Below the pieces are notes generated by a model. It searched no databases. It worked only from the letters and a program-made list of their open reading frames with translations, and was not told where the DNA came from. Positions 26,501-40,200 of a stretch of 64,000 nt of DNA are shown piece after piece. Each line of letters opens with the position of its first letter. Position 1 is the first letter of the stretch. Position numbers and translations under genes: made by a program. The DNA is from Fistularia commersonii. Taxonomy: Eukaryota > Chordata > Actinopteri > Syngnathiformes > Fistulariidae. The DNA lies in the NCBI GenBank assembly GCA_037954325.1, contig JBBMNZ010000015.1:2604001-2668000 (forward strand), in the 5' to 3' direction.

Positions 26501-28217
26501 TTCGTGATTTGGCGCTAAATAAATAAAATATGACTTGAGGCCCGCAGCCTGGATGCTCAGAGAAGGAATTTTCCTGGTTTCTCTCTCCGAACTCGACCAA
26601 TTTTCATAAGTGGTAGACCTACGTGGCAGCGATGACCACCTCCTCGGTGGTGACAGGCTGAGTTCTGGATCGATCTTGCGTCCGTCTTAACCTTCTGTCC
26701 ACGGCGGTATTCCTCGACCTTGGCTTTGGCGCACCAGAGCCGATGCTTTTCTCCAGCTCCTGAAAAATGCAACATCGGGCTCAGTTCCGAAAAAAACTGT
26801 TTATCCATTCCAGTTCGATAGGCCAAGTTTGACATCCTGTAAACTTTAGCTGTGGTACTTAATCCAATTTATGGTGTTTTCCAATTTACACCTGGGGATT
26901 ATCAAAACAGGTAAAAGCCTGAGCCTTCAATTGATAATTTACATTGATGAAGATGATATCTTTGATCCGAGCAAAGATCTAACCATCCCCTCATTTGATG
27001 TGATCCACTGGTGCTATTTAGCCTCATGGTATTTCCTTTTTTCCCCTGATCGGGACCTGCTTGTCAGTGACAGGGAAGCGGATGGAAAAGTTGACCGTTT
27101 CTGTGATGACACTCACAGATGCTCACTCACAGCATGTCATCATAGCTGTAAAAAGGTTAAAATTAATTAAATTAAAAAATGCACCGTCAAGCAGGTGGAA
27201 AGTCACACTCACCCTGAAGAGAGAGCGCTTGGCTGCGACGCTCAGCTTAGCTCGTTCATCCAGCTTTTCTTCATCAGCTTCAGAGGAGAAAGAGGAGGGA
27301 CAAAATCAGGAACTTGGCATGCTTATTTACGTTACATTTGTAAATCTGAAATGTTGATATCCATTTTTCCTAAAGTCATTCATACAACAATCACAAAGTA
27401 CAAGACAATGTGGTCTATTTCACTGTTGTTTGTGTGGAAAACTAGTGTATTCCCCCTCATCAATTCACAAAAACAAAATCATGGGACCTGTGTCACTTAT
27501 ATAATACAGAATACATAATTCTCATAATCATGGAGCTGCGTATTCCTATTACTGTGATTCGCATCTGTTTAGAAAAGTAAAAAAAAAAACAAAATTCAGA
27601 TTAACCAGATAAAAGGGACATTCTGGGCTTTAACCAGAAACTCAAAAGTTCAATAAGGGTAAAATGAGAAAATTCAATAAATTAAATATAATCCGTATTT
27701 AATTCTTTTTTACAATTTGGTGGGTCATTTTCTCAGACACACGATGACGCTCAATTCAAAATGAATAACTGTATTCGTAATTTTGGGAGAATTCTGTCCG
27801 GTCTGGTGTCTGCACGACAGTGAAAAAAAACAAATTAAATTTGCCATTAAGCCAAAAAGATAAATTTTTCTCCAACCCGTCACATAACACCTGTATACAT
27901 GAAGCAATAGGCAAACCTTAGCTGATGTAATTTAATATTATAAAAATATACAATTTACTTGTTACATCAAAGCCTTTTTAAAAAGATTCACCGGTTAATC
28001 ACACACACGCACGCACACACACACACAGACACGCACACATATAATTATCCACGTTATCATTGAGGTGATTTTTTTTTTTTGAACATTTATTTATTAGTTT
28101 ATCTGACTGTTAATCACAATGTGTTTTAAATTTTAAGTAGAAAAAAACAACATTCTTCTGCATACAAATATTTACCACATGCTCTGTTCTATCATAAACT
28201 GGCTATGTGGAGTTGAC

Positions 28218-28263
<46 letters not shown>

Positions 28264-31200
28264 TGTGTGTCTGTGTGTATAAACATATGTTTGAGGTGTA
28301 ATACTGTATCATGTCCACATCCACCTCAATCAATGTATGGGGTACTTGATCCTCCATTATCTCAAACGGCTGCAGGGGTATTATCTTCTTTATTTTGACT
28401 TACTGAACTTCGAAGTGAAAATTAGAAAATGATAATAAACTACCTATTCTTAGAATTTCATGAAATGAATGTATATCTTTTTGTACAATATATAAATTTT
28501 ACTGTTTTTGGTCAATTGTCATCTTAACATCAAATTAATTGCAGCTCCAGAACTTATTAAAAAAAAAATCACATGAAAGTAGAGTTTGTAATATCAAGAA
28601 TTATTGGGTCTTTAACTTTCAAAAGGATCATTATATTTGTGGATTGTGGTTAAGCTTTTGATTTACACTATTGTGTGCACTCTTTGTCTACTCCATTAGT
28701 CACCATTGCTGGCCGTCAGTTATGTAAATTTGCTGCCACACTTTGGGTCACTCTGAAAAATTACTATGTCAACTCATGTAACAAATTGCTTGAGAAGTGA
28801 TTTTAATATGAACCCAATAAATAAATTCTTTGTTTTGCACACCCAAGAAATAAATAAATAAGACAAAAATACAATACATTTTCTATGATGTCCATAGGCA
28901 ACTGCAAGTGTTTTTTTTTCTACAGATTTTTTTTCAATTATATGCTCCCATATCTTTTTAAAAACAAATGTTCAGCTGCTCACTTGATTTACCCTTCTTT
29001 CTACTTTACCATCAACAAACTAAGCAACAGCATCCCCATTAGTAAGCGTTCACAGACTCACATGACCAAGTTCCTTAAGTTGCTACAGCTGGGGGGCAAA
29101 GAGATTATCAACACTTATAGGCAACCTAAGTGCGTGGAGTCTGCAGGGCTAGACAGGTGAGAGCGTGCACATTCACACACATGCAACCACCCACATGCAC
29201 CGCACAAGGAGATTACATCACCCAACAACTATTTGCTGCTGTGCCTGAGCTCCGCTCCTTTATAATCTGAGTGGTGGTGTTGGGGGGGTGGGGGGTGCAA
29301 AAATCTGTGTTTGCGTGCTCATAGTGTGCAGTGTGCAACAGTAATGGCCTTATGAAAACAATTCAACATGTTACTGTATAATTACCAAGATGTTGCAATG
29401 TAAGTTATTTTGTGTTTGGCATCCATGCTCACATCTGTTTGCAGAGTTGTGATATAAACCAGCTTCGTGGTCAGCTCTAACTGTAAAGCTGTAAATCACA
29501 TCAGCAACCATCTCTTTTTTTAACCTTAATCAAATGTAATTTGCATCGAACCAAACTTTAAAGCGGGGATACTATGAGTAAGGACCAGTAGTTACCACTA
29601 TAAATTTCCGCAATGTAACTTGAGTTTTTGACAAAATGCAGTTTCCAATAAAATATCCTTTTTACTTAACTTCCAGTTCTGTTTGGAATGATTGATTCAT
29701 TCTGTATTTAAGACAACATACATGTCATGTTGAATATAGATAAATAAAAGCTCAAAAGAAATAATTCATCCTTTATTAATCCCTGTGGGGAAAATTCGTT
29801 CTCTGCAATTAACCCATCATGGATGAACCATGAGCTGCAGGTTTCCGTGCACCAGTGCCAGTGGAGCAGCCGGATAGACTAGGAGGAGCTGGGAATCGAA
29901 CCAAGAATGTTTGGTTCACCACGCCGCCCCCAAATATACAAAACACACATTTTAAATAAATATAAGGATGAGGAGCAGCTGTTGTAATCATGTATGTACT
30001 CGATCATGTAAATGATGGAACGTGTCAGAAATAAAAACTATAGATAAAAACTATAAAATATAAATTAGAAAAAAAAAAAGATCAGATATTAAAAATACAC
30101 CAAACATTTTGAAGGACACTATCTGGAACTAGTTTTAAAATACATGAAATGTCAACTTTCATAACAGTAAAACTAATTAACATCTGAGGATTCATTTGAA
30201 TACTCAAATACTTTTGTCTGCATTTTTTTTTCTAACAATACTGATTAGATTATAATTATTTAAAAAAAAGCTTACCTTCAGAGGATGCAAGGTCTGAAAT
30301 AACACAAGACCTGTGAAAAAGAAGCAGGGGGAAACAAATTACAAATCCGCAAATCCTGCGAGTCACGTCCCGAAAAGCAAACAATCTTAAAAAAAGCACA
30401 ACAGGGTCGAGGAAAACGGGAGATTTGGGGTGGTAAAGATGTAGATTGCGCTTGCAATGAGACAGCAAATATTAGAGAGAGGGAATGAAAAGCAGAAAAA
30501 AAAAACAAAAACGGAAAGCATACTAAGCTGGAGAATTAGACGGCATTATGGAGGTTCCACAGTCTAAGGGAGTCACTACCAACAAATACCGATTCATGCT
30601 TTCTCGGCACGGTCACATGTGATCACTGTTGGTCCAGGCCCTTAGTAGAGGGACCTTTGGCCTTTAAGCCTCCCTGCCTGCTAACATTGTGAACGTAAGG
30701 GGCAAATTGAATGTGTATGTGTGTGTGCACACGTACAATTATTCTGCTCATGCAACTCATTGCTAAATGCAAAATCTATAAATGAATGAAATCACTTCAG
30801 CATGCGGGAGCAGATGGGTCTCAGCATTCCCCCCCCCCACTCAGCCATGCTTTCCTCAAGTACATAAGAGTACCTATCAGTCTCCTGGCGCTCGGCAGAT
30901 GTGATGGGCTGCGTCCTAAACCTCTCTGAGGTCTTTCTACTCTCCCCCGGGTAGATATACTGCCGCGGCCTTCGCGGCCTGTCCCTCTCCCCTCTCCAAG
31001 GGGGTTCATAGCTCACTAGTGACCCATCCCCCTCCAGCCCACTGGAGGGCCCAAAGAGAAGAAGGAGCGAAAGAATGCAAGGAAGAGAGAAAATACAGCG
31101 TGTGAGGAAGAGAAAAAGTGGGACAGGTGGCAAATTGAAGATAATCAAAACAGAGACATAGGTTTTACCAGTTAATCATAGTCTGTAGTTTTGGATTAAG

Positions 31201-34200
31201 ACTGAGAACAACTTCATGCCTGGATATTAGTGTTCAAAAGACAACCGGGCTTGCATATCCTCAGTCACTCCGTTAACAGCTTTACGGTTAAAACAAGGGC
31301 AACTGGACGCTGGTAGTTTTCCCAAAATGCAAAACCTTTCGTCCAACGGTGTTCACGGTTGGACTGACAGCGGCAAGTCTCAGAACTGCTATATCAAAGT
31401 TAATGTTGAAGTCAATTAAAGCGACATTCATTTGTTAAAAGGCCAGTTATCGATGCTTTTATGAGTTGACGTCAACACCCGTCCCCAGACGGCTTGCCGA
31501 CTCCAACAACAGGCAATACACTATTTTAACATAGTGGCCGTCTCTTCAGTTATTCTGCTACTTTCGTGCGTGAGTGTGTGTCCACCGACCCGTCTTGTGT
31601 CCCTCTTTTCAGACTCACCTATTACACATGAATTGCCATGAGGTGGTCAATTAAATCAGCAATCATAATGTTTTATTTTGAAATTACTTAATAGAGGTAT
31701 TTCCTGACTGGTTTAAAAAAATGCCTGTGGAAAAATGGACCAGATGCCCAAAAATGTTTGCCACAGTGCACAAACATTTGCGTTTCTTGGACGGGCGACC
31801 TTAATGCGCAAATTGGTTAACGCCCAAGCTCAATACTGACGTTTTTGAAATGAACAAGGTCTTAGCCAGAAGCGGGGAATCCTCCTCCATCCTATATTGA
31901 GTCCAGCTACCCTTGATTCACCTCTTCTGGGAAAAGAGCCTTTTTCATTTGCTACTCAGACACATCATAGCGCAAATTAAGGGCAAAAAGCAATCATAGC
32001 GGGGTGGTTTTAGGCAATTAGTAACTCTGATCGCTGTGCATTTAATTCAAACTTGTTAGTGGGTCAGCAGCTAACAAGCATTAGCAAGATCCATGGCAGT
32101 GGCGGCAAAATGGTTTTCCACCTACAGCTCGGCTCTGCGGCTGCTGGGAGGGGTGCTGGTGCTCTCCAAGTAGGAGTGCCTGAGCTGAGCTACAGACACC
32201 TGGCTGTCCTGGTGACTCTCCTGGTTAGCGAAAGCCTCCCTGAGCCCCTCCTGATCCGCGGGCGGACGGCGCCGGCCCCTGCGACTGGGCTCGGGTGCAT
32301 CCGTCGGACCTGACGCCGAGTGGTTCCCCGCCGTGCTCGCAGTGGTGGAGCTTCCTGGGCTGGCATGCACTGCTCTGGGTTGGATGTGAGCGGCGGACAC
32401 CCCTTTGTGGATGTATATGGCGTTTTCCCTCTCTCTGGACCTGCCCTCGGATGAAAGAGTACGAGGAGGATGGGCTGTGTGCTCTGTGCGTCCAGGGGCC
32501 TCGGCGTGTTCTTCCCATCTACTTCTGCTTCTTTGTCCCGCTTTTGGAGGATCCTCCATCTCTGCAGGCATCCTGGATGGGCGGAGCTCCGCCTCCCACC
32601 GTCCTCTTGGATCCTCGGTGCTCCTTTCCCTGCGGCGGATCTCTGAGGGCAGCACCGCCTTCCTGCTCCTCAGGAGACCCTCTGTCTTCACACTGTCCGG
32701 CTGCTCGCGTTCTTCCTGCTGTGCAGCTCTGGCCTGAGCACCGGAGGTCATGGACAGGTAACCGGGGTGAGCGCACATCTCATCTTGCAGCCCAGGATGG
32801 GCGCCCTGAGCCTGGTGGTGGTGGTGGTGAGAGTAGACCTGCTGGGGAACCGCTGGGTCTGTGTTGTAGTGAGCACAGGAGTGGGACTGGTGCGGGAATT
32901 GTCTCGGGTGTACTGGGGATTCTGTGACATTTCCCAACTCTGGGTTCTGGTGGCGACCTTCCTCCCTGGCAAGCCTCTCCCTAACTCTGATTCTTCAGGG
33001 AGAAAAGAGGCTAGTTAACATTTGCGCAACATCGTATTGGTTTAATCAATCAATAAAAGAAAAAGCCGAGTGCTTTATCGACACTCAATTAGCATGACCA
33101 GAGAATTTGTTATTAGGATGAGTTTCCAGATTTCAACCTTTTTTGATTAATATCAGCAATTACACTGCAGATAAGCGCCTTACCTACAGAGCAAGGACAG
33201 TGGATGTATTGCCATAATTTAATGAGGGCAAGCCAGGGTTGTGATTTTGCGATTTGCTCTAAAAATGATGCTGTGGTCCCATTATTAAATGATGACAATT
33301 GTGCAACATGTTTAGATAATATATAATGTAGTTACAGCATGTTATGATACATCCTGAAGCCAATCACACACTGTAACCCTAATTGGTTATACCAACTCAG
33401 TGTCACAGCATATCATTAAAAGAAATACATGGGTTCATTAACCCTAATTTTCACTGCGAGGATTCTCCCTCTGGTTTATTTTCTAACCAACTTTAATTTT
33501 CCTAGTCATATATTTATTTCTTGGTCTCATACGTCTTTGGATTTTAATATTGACTAGTCCAGCATGCAGGCTCACTGGAACAGAAATGGAGAAAAAATGG
33601 TTTTTTTATTTATTCATAAAAAAAAAATTCTTATACCTAACATATTATATATTTCTCTGTGAGCGGATCCCTAAACTCTCTATGAATCATACAGAATGGA
33701 GTCATTGACCTTTTTCTGTAAGCGAGCACTAGTTTTGTTATATCGAACCTTTTGTGCGATGAAGCAAATGAACCAGAAATGCAAAATAATATCCCTATTT
33801 AAGTAGAAGGGGCCACACGTAGATACAGAGATAGAGCAGGGTTAAGACACTATTGCATAGAAACTCCGAATGTGCTGCCCTCCGGTGCACAAAAGTGACC
33901 GCACTTCAAGATATAAAATTTCAAAGGCAAAAGTACCCAGTCGAAAACATAACCGGCCAGGAACATATGAGCAAAGACAAATGGAGGCAATCTTCAGTTT
34001 TCTGGCTAATTAAAACAAATCCCCTTCAAAACATTTGATGTCACTATTGAAAATAAAAAATGCACTCCAAGGTAGAAAATCTCCTGAGCGCTGACATAAA
34101 GGTTATTGCTAATGATTATTTTCACTTCAAATTTAGTGCTTTCGTATTAACATTTCTTCTTGGTTCAATTACTGAATATGAAATTCAACTTTGCACTGGC

Positions 34201-34679
34201 ACAATTCAATACGGATTAAAAATGATGCAAAGACCTTAATGAGAGCTCAACATAGGAAGGATGGACATATTAAAACGGCAAATGTTAGAAATTTAGTGAA
34301 ATTTATGGTCATGGAGAAAAAGTTAAATGGAAAAATTTTATGGCTTTGTGTCTGTTTTTTTTTTTCTTGAATCACATTCAGTATGTTCAAGAGTAACAGT
34401 CTTCCAAATGGAGATTCAATTTCAAACAAAAAGAGGAATTTGGTAAAGTGTGCAGTCAAGGAAAGTCGTAATGGGCTTATTGTGGTCAGATATCGTTGGG
34501 CTAATTTCCCAATGGCCCCAGAGGGGGTTCATGATGATTGCAATGCGATGTCAAATGACCGTCAAAACTCAAAAGTAGCTTTTCTTAAACCTGTAATTGA
34601 ATCAGCTTAGGACCCTAAGCACCCTGAGGACATGTGTGTCTTTGTATGTATATACATACATATACATATATTGATATTT

Positions 34680-34743
<64 letters not shown>

Positions 34744-37177
34744 ATAGACATAGATAGATACATATATATATATATATATATGTGTGTGTATGTGTGTATA
34801 TATATATATATACAGTATATACGTATATATATATATATATATACGTATATACCCCACACACTGAGGGATAAAAAGGAAAGAGTAGAGTAGAAAAGCTCTG
34901 GGTCCTGTCCTGATCTGCTGTTTAAGAGCCATCATTCATGAGGGTTAATGGGTTCTGGTAAGTTTAGCTGAATGGGGAACACGGATGGAGGCTTTTGGCG
35001 AGTGACACAACCAGCCTGGGTGTACCTCGACGGCCAGTTGATTAGAGAGTGGGTGTCGCCTTCAGCATCAGCCTGGAGGAACCAATCAGTGCACAGTTTC
35101 GCCTTTGCACTGTACCAATGAAAATCCGATGGGGAAACAGGTGAGCAGGAGTTCAGATTAACCCGTTTCCTTCAATGAGCCCAAACATGTGCAAAGAGAT
35201 ACACACACCCAAATATAATTCTTACAGAGTGGGTTTAGATGCAGAGATTCCCCTATTGTGAAGGGTTCTTTTTGTTTGTTTTGTTTACTCCAAACTACAT
35301 AAAGCTTGCATCTTGTTGCTCTGGCAATGCTGATTTGAATGGAATGTTATGACACACACACATTCATGACAAACACACACAGGCATACATCTATGACATC
35401 TATGGGTTCGACATCTGTGCTGGGGAAAACAGTGCCTTTGAACCTGCTATGTTGTGAATTTGAATATGGGTGTCGTTGTGTGTCAGTGAGACTCCAGTCC
35501 AACACAAGAACAAGCTTATGTTGCCTGACGGCCCTGCAAAGTAAGATGACCTTGAACGGAAGGTCATTGCAGGGCTGGAGTTGGTATAATGATGGACTGA
35601 GCTGTCTCATAGCAAGTCCATGAATCAGAGACGATGATAAAGCAAAACCTGCTCACATAAGGGGTGAACTTATAAATATTAACCTAAAAATTTGCAAAGC
35701 GAGTGAGGAATAACAACCAATGGGGGAGAGAAAAACCTTTAAAAAAACAAATATTCTGTCACACTCACCCTTGCCTACTGAGGATGTTGTGAGCCTGCTG
35801 CTCAATGAAGAGGTCGCCGGGAGACACGCCATGTTTGGGCGAGGAAAGGGAAGGGTTCCTGCTCAGCTTGGGTGAGCTGGGTGGCGCCACCGACACCGGG
35901 TAGTCCTTGGGGGGCACCCTGGCACCGGACGACGGCGACGCCACATCCATGTACGATGAAGAGGATGGCTGCTCGGGTGCGGCACCCCTGCGCTGATTCT
36001 CCATGTTCATCAGCCTCTCCCGTTCGGAGAACGAGTCCAGTCTTGTTCGGACCGTTTCGTAGCTCTGGTCAGTGTAGCTGTTTGTGGGCACAGTGTGTCC
36101 TGCATTTGGGCTTGTGACGGAGCCATACGAATTTACGGCAGCGTCCTTCTTTTCGTCAACGAATGATTCTCCCCTGTGGCGTCTCTCAGAGACCGTTGCC
36201 TCTTTCTGGGCACGGGGATAGCGTGATGGGTAGTCCACATCGGGCTCTTGATCCAACGAAATGCCGTAACGCTCAGCCAGCTGCCGGCGCCGCTCCGCTT
36301 TGTACCGCGCAATGCGTTCGGCTTTGGACTCCAGCTCTGGAGCACTGGTGCTTGAACCAGAGCCGTAGAATGGCTCTGCAGTAATCAAAGACTGAGGGTC
36401 GGGCCTACATCGAGCTCTAGACTGTCGCTCTGGAGCAGAGACAGGCAGGTCTGAGCTTTCAAATCCCTCTGAGCCGTATCTCTGAACTGTAACTACAGAA
36501 AGCATTGAATGAACATCAGTTACATTGATACAGAGGAGGCAAAAAAAAATGGTCCCAGTTTATGACATTTCTCACCACCGCATGGCTCGAGGGGGTCAGA
36601 GGCCCTTGTGTATCGTGGCATGTCCTCCTCTAGAAGTCGGTTGGCCACCAGGTTGGGCATCAGAGAAGGGTGCACCTCAGCTTCGGTGCCCTCCAGTCGC
36701 CTGGCTATGCGTTCCTTTCTGTGTACGCGTAAAGGAAAGCATGAAATTATTCTTCATTACAGGCACATGCAGCAATTTTCTGAACAAGACATCCCTCCTA
36801 CCTGTTCATTTCCCAGTCACTCGCACTTGTGGTAATGCCTTCAAATCGTTTCCTTAATTCAGACACTGGAACAGAAACACAAATTTTCACATATTTATTT
36901 TGCAGTTACCGTAAAGACAACACCCCTTTTTTATAAAAAATGATATGCAATTACAAATTGTCACTGTATATTACTTGCGCTATTCGGCCCATCTCCATCT
37001 TTGTCCATAAAGATTTAAAATGCAGTTTATGGTGGATGTTTTGAAGTTTTGTATTTTACTCATTGGTAAGTGGTCGAAGCTTATATATAGTAATAGTGAT
37101 TTAACACCTTGCAGTTTCAAAGCACTTCACACTATAAAATGTTTACACACACACACACACACAGACACACACACACA

Positions 37178-37225
<48 letters not shown>

Positions 37226-40200
37226 TGCTAAGCTGTCATGTGCTAAGGAAGGTGCACATATGAAATGACATGGAAGAAATATAGACTAAGGAAAAACAAT
37301 TGAAAGTCTTATGTGACTTCTTTTACTTTTTGAAAGAAAAAACTCAAATTCGACTAGTTAAAGGAAATGTAATGTTGCATTTTCACAGAAGCCCACCGCC
37401 ATGGTATTTTATAAACCGTGGTGTTATGTTTCTTTGTGGTCAGGACCTATTTTAGACCATTATGTTATTAAAAAATTTCTGCCTATTCCCACATATTGGA
37501 TGCTTTTATTTTCTTCCTTTCTACATTGCAACATACAAAACGATACAAGAGATGACTGGTCAAAAAATAAATAAAATAAAATAAAAAGGATGATACGTCT
37601 GGCAGACCCACAGATTTGTCACTGACACACATTTCTGAACTAAATTGAGACATAAGAAAAGCTTTTAGGGGGTTCACATTGTTCAATTATAGAGTTTCTG
37701 TTGTAAAAAGAACTGATTTTTGACATTTGTCCACCTGGCAAAGAGACAGCCGTTGCACAACAGCAGTTTTGCAATTTTCACAGAGCCTGGGAAAGTTGAG
37801 AGTCCCTAAAAAAATGTTGAAAATGAATAGAGAAACCTATTGCTCACCTTTAGGGAGATTGACCAAGAGACCAACATCTATATCCTTGACGATTTTGCTC
37901 GGGTCTTCTTTTTCGTCGAGGGAGAATTCCTTCTGGAAGCTAAGAGGAGCAGGAAGAAGGTAGTTGAAACAAGACAGAACTGTGGGAAACCAGGCCCTGT
38001 TTAACAGGCTAACAGTTAAAAGCAGACGCAAAACTGATGCAGAATTAATCTGAATCTACTCAAAAACTTCAAACCAAACTTGGCTTAAGGCAGGACTGCT
38101 TTGCATTAGTGCCAAGAATCTGGATAACTGTGAAAGGAGTTGTACAAAAAAAAAGTATCCATAAAGAAATTATGAGATGTTTGATGTTTGTCATTAGGGG
38201 ATATTTAGATTTGTGTTTCTCTCTGATGATAATCTCACAACCCTGGGAAACCCACAAAAAGAAAATTAAATTTTTGTATCCAGTGATTACTACACTGGAT
38301 TACTTCATTACTACAAACCAAGATTTAGTTCAAATCTTGGTTTATTAGCTACCTGATTTAAATTTTTAGCGATGGCTGGCAGCATGATTGATCATAAATT
38401 CTCTTCAATGCAAAGTCTTAACTGTAACAATTGGCAATCAGATGTGATGACCATTGCTCCCTGAATAAATACAAAATTAGAGTTTTTAATTTTCCAGCTA
38501 TCTACTGCTGGAGATGACTGAAGCAATGGCGTGCATGGAAATGATTTTTCACAAATGATTTGACCCAAATCAGATGCTTTCCTTCTCTATATTTTTATGC
38601 TATTTAATGGAGGGAATGTACAGTATATCCCCAAAAAGCATAGTTTTACATTTCATGTAATCAAAATTAAATATTTCTGTTAGTTTATGCAGTAAACTGT
38701 AGGGGCTAATTTCATGGTATCCCCTTTCGCTAAACTATGAGACAAAAACAAAATCAAATTACAAGAAAACATTTAGAAAACAGAACACAAAGTTAAAAAC
38801 ATTAAGGATTAAATCACTCTGTATCTTACCTAAGAGCTCTCTTCTTTAACAATCTGGGATTGCCTAGCTTAATGGGGGTGTCACTGTTAAATCCTGCAGA
38901 CAGACGAAAACAATGTCAAACTTGGTCAAGTCACATTACGTATCCATTTCAGCTCTCCACATCGCCACTGAACCCATGTTGCACAGAAAAGTGAAGCCTT
39001 CAGCCTTATCTCACAGGTGCAGAACCATACGAACGAGGTGGGTATCCAAACAGAACCAAATTAAGTGGAAAACAATATGTGTGTTTGACGGTTTTCATTA
39101 AACCGCTTGCAGCTTCCTCAGTCTCTCCTCCTCCCCAATAATAGCAACCATTGACACAACATCGCCTCCTCAAGACACAGAACATCTCTATTTGCTCTCA
39201 GGCCATTGCTTAGAGCGTGACTATTTGCTGTGTCATAGGCGTTGCAAAGTCATATCACTCATCAAGGTTGCCTTGCGAAAAAGCAGCAATAGATGTTGCC
39301 AGGAAGAAATAGGCACGTCATTGTCCCTGGGCAGAACTCCTTTACCCAATATGAATACAGATAGAGAGGCCTGTCATACCCGTATTGTGCAAGTTCTGAA
39401 ACCACACATTGCTCCAAGGCTATGAAAGTAGACAGTGATGTAATCACCTGCTTAGTACCTATGGACAAATACATCTTTGTTACCAAGACAGAGAAAATTA
39501 GTTGGCATGAAGCATCCTACAAACTCATACCAATCATATGGATTTGAGAAAAGACCCCTGTGGAAAGCCTCCATTCACTCCTCACCTGCTTGATCAACTC
39601 CAAACCTCAAGCATGTGGTTATGAAGGAGAACTTTCTGGGGTCACGTAAAGGCTCAACGTCGCCCCCCAAACACACAAACTCATAGCCCTGACCTCTCCC
39701 ACTACCCCCTCACACCCATTCCAGATGACCAGTCCTTATTCAGCATGGTTGGGTTGATGCTTCAAATCCTCCCCTCTTAGGTAAAACATGATTTGAGAGA
39801 AAAAAATTGATGATTCCAAAGAAGCTATATGGCTTTATGTAGAGGCAGCTTTCTATACATCACCGAAAGATGATCCTAATTTTCTGAGCTGCTCAGGTTT
39901 ACTTTTACCAGTGATTTCAAGATTAGCTCGACGCCATTGTAATGAATATAATAATAATAATAATTTATCCTTGAGCAGTAGGCTGGCGTACACCAGCACC
40001 AGGGGAGCAGTTAGGGGTTCAGTGTCTTGCTCAACAACACTTCGACACACTAGGAGGAGCTGGGAATCGAACCAGGGATGTTCGTTTCCAAAGACGCCAC
40101 GCCGCCCACCAATATGAAAACAATGGCAGGGAAAAACAAGAGCACGTACATCCTTTCAGAAAACAGTAAAGAATTCCAAGACGCTCTTGAATGACTCTAC

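Noticed and set aside
28885..29160. Plus-strand open frame followed by a GTGAGA donor-like site
   Set aside because: No acceptor pair, no homologue known to me, single feature.
32295..32927. 210-codon plus-strand open frame
   Set aside because: It is the antisense shadow of svil exon 6, whose minus frame carries the homology.
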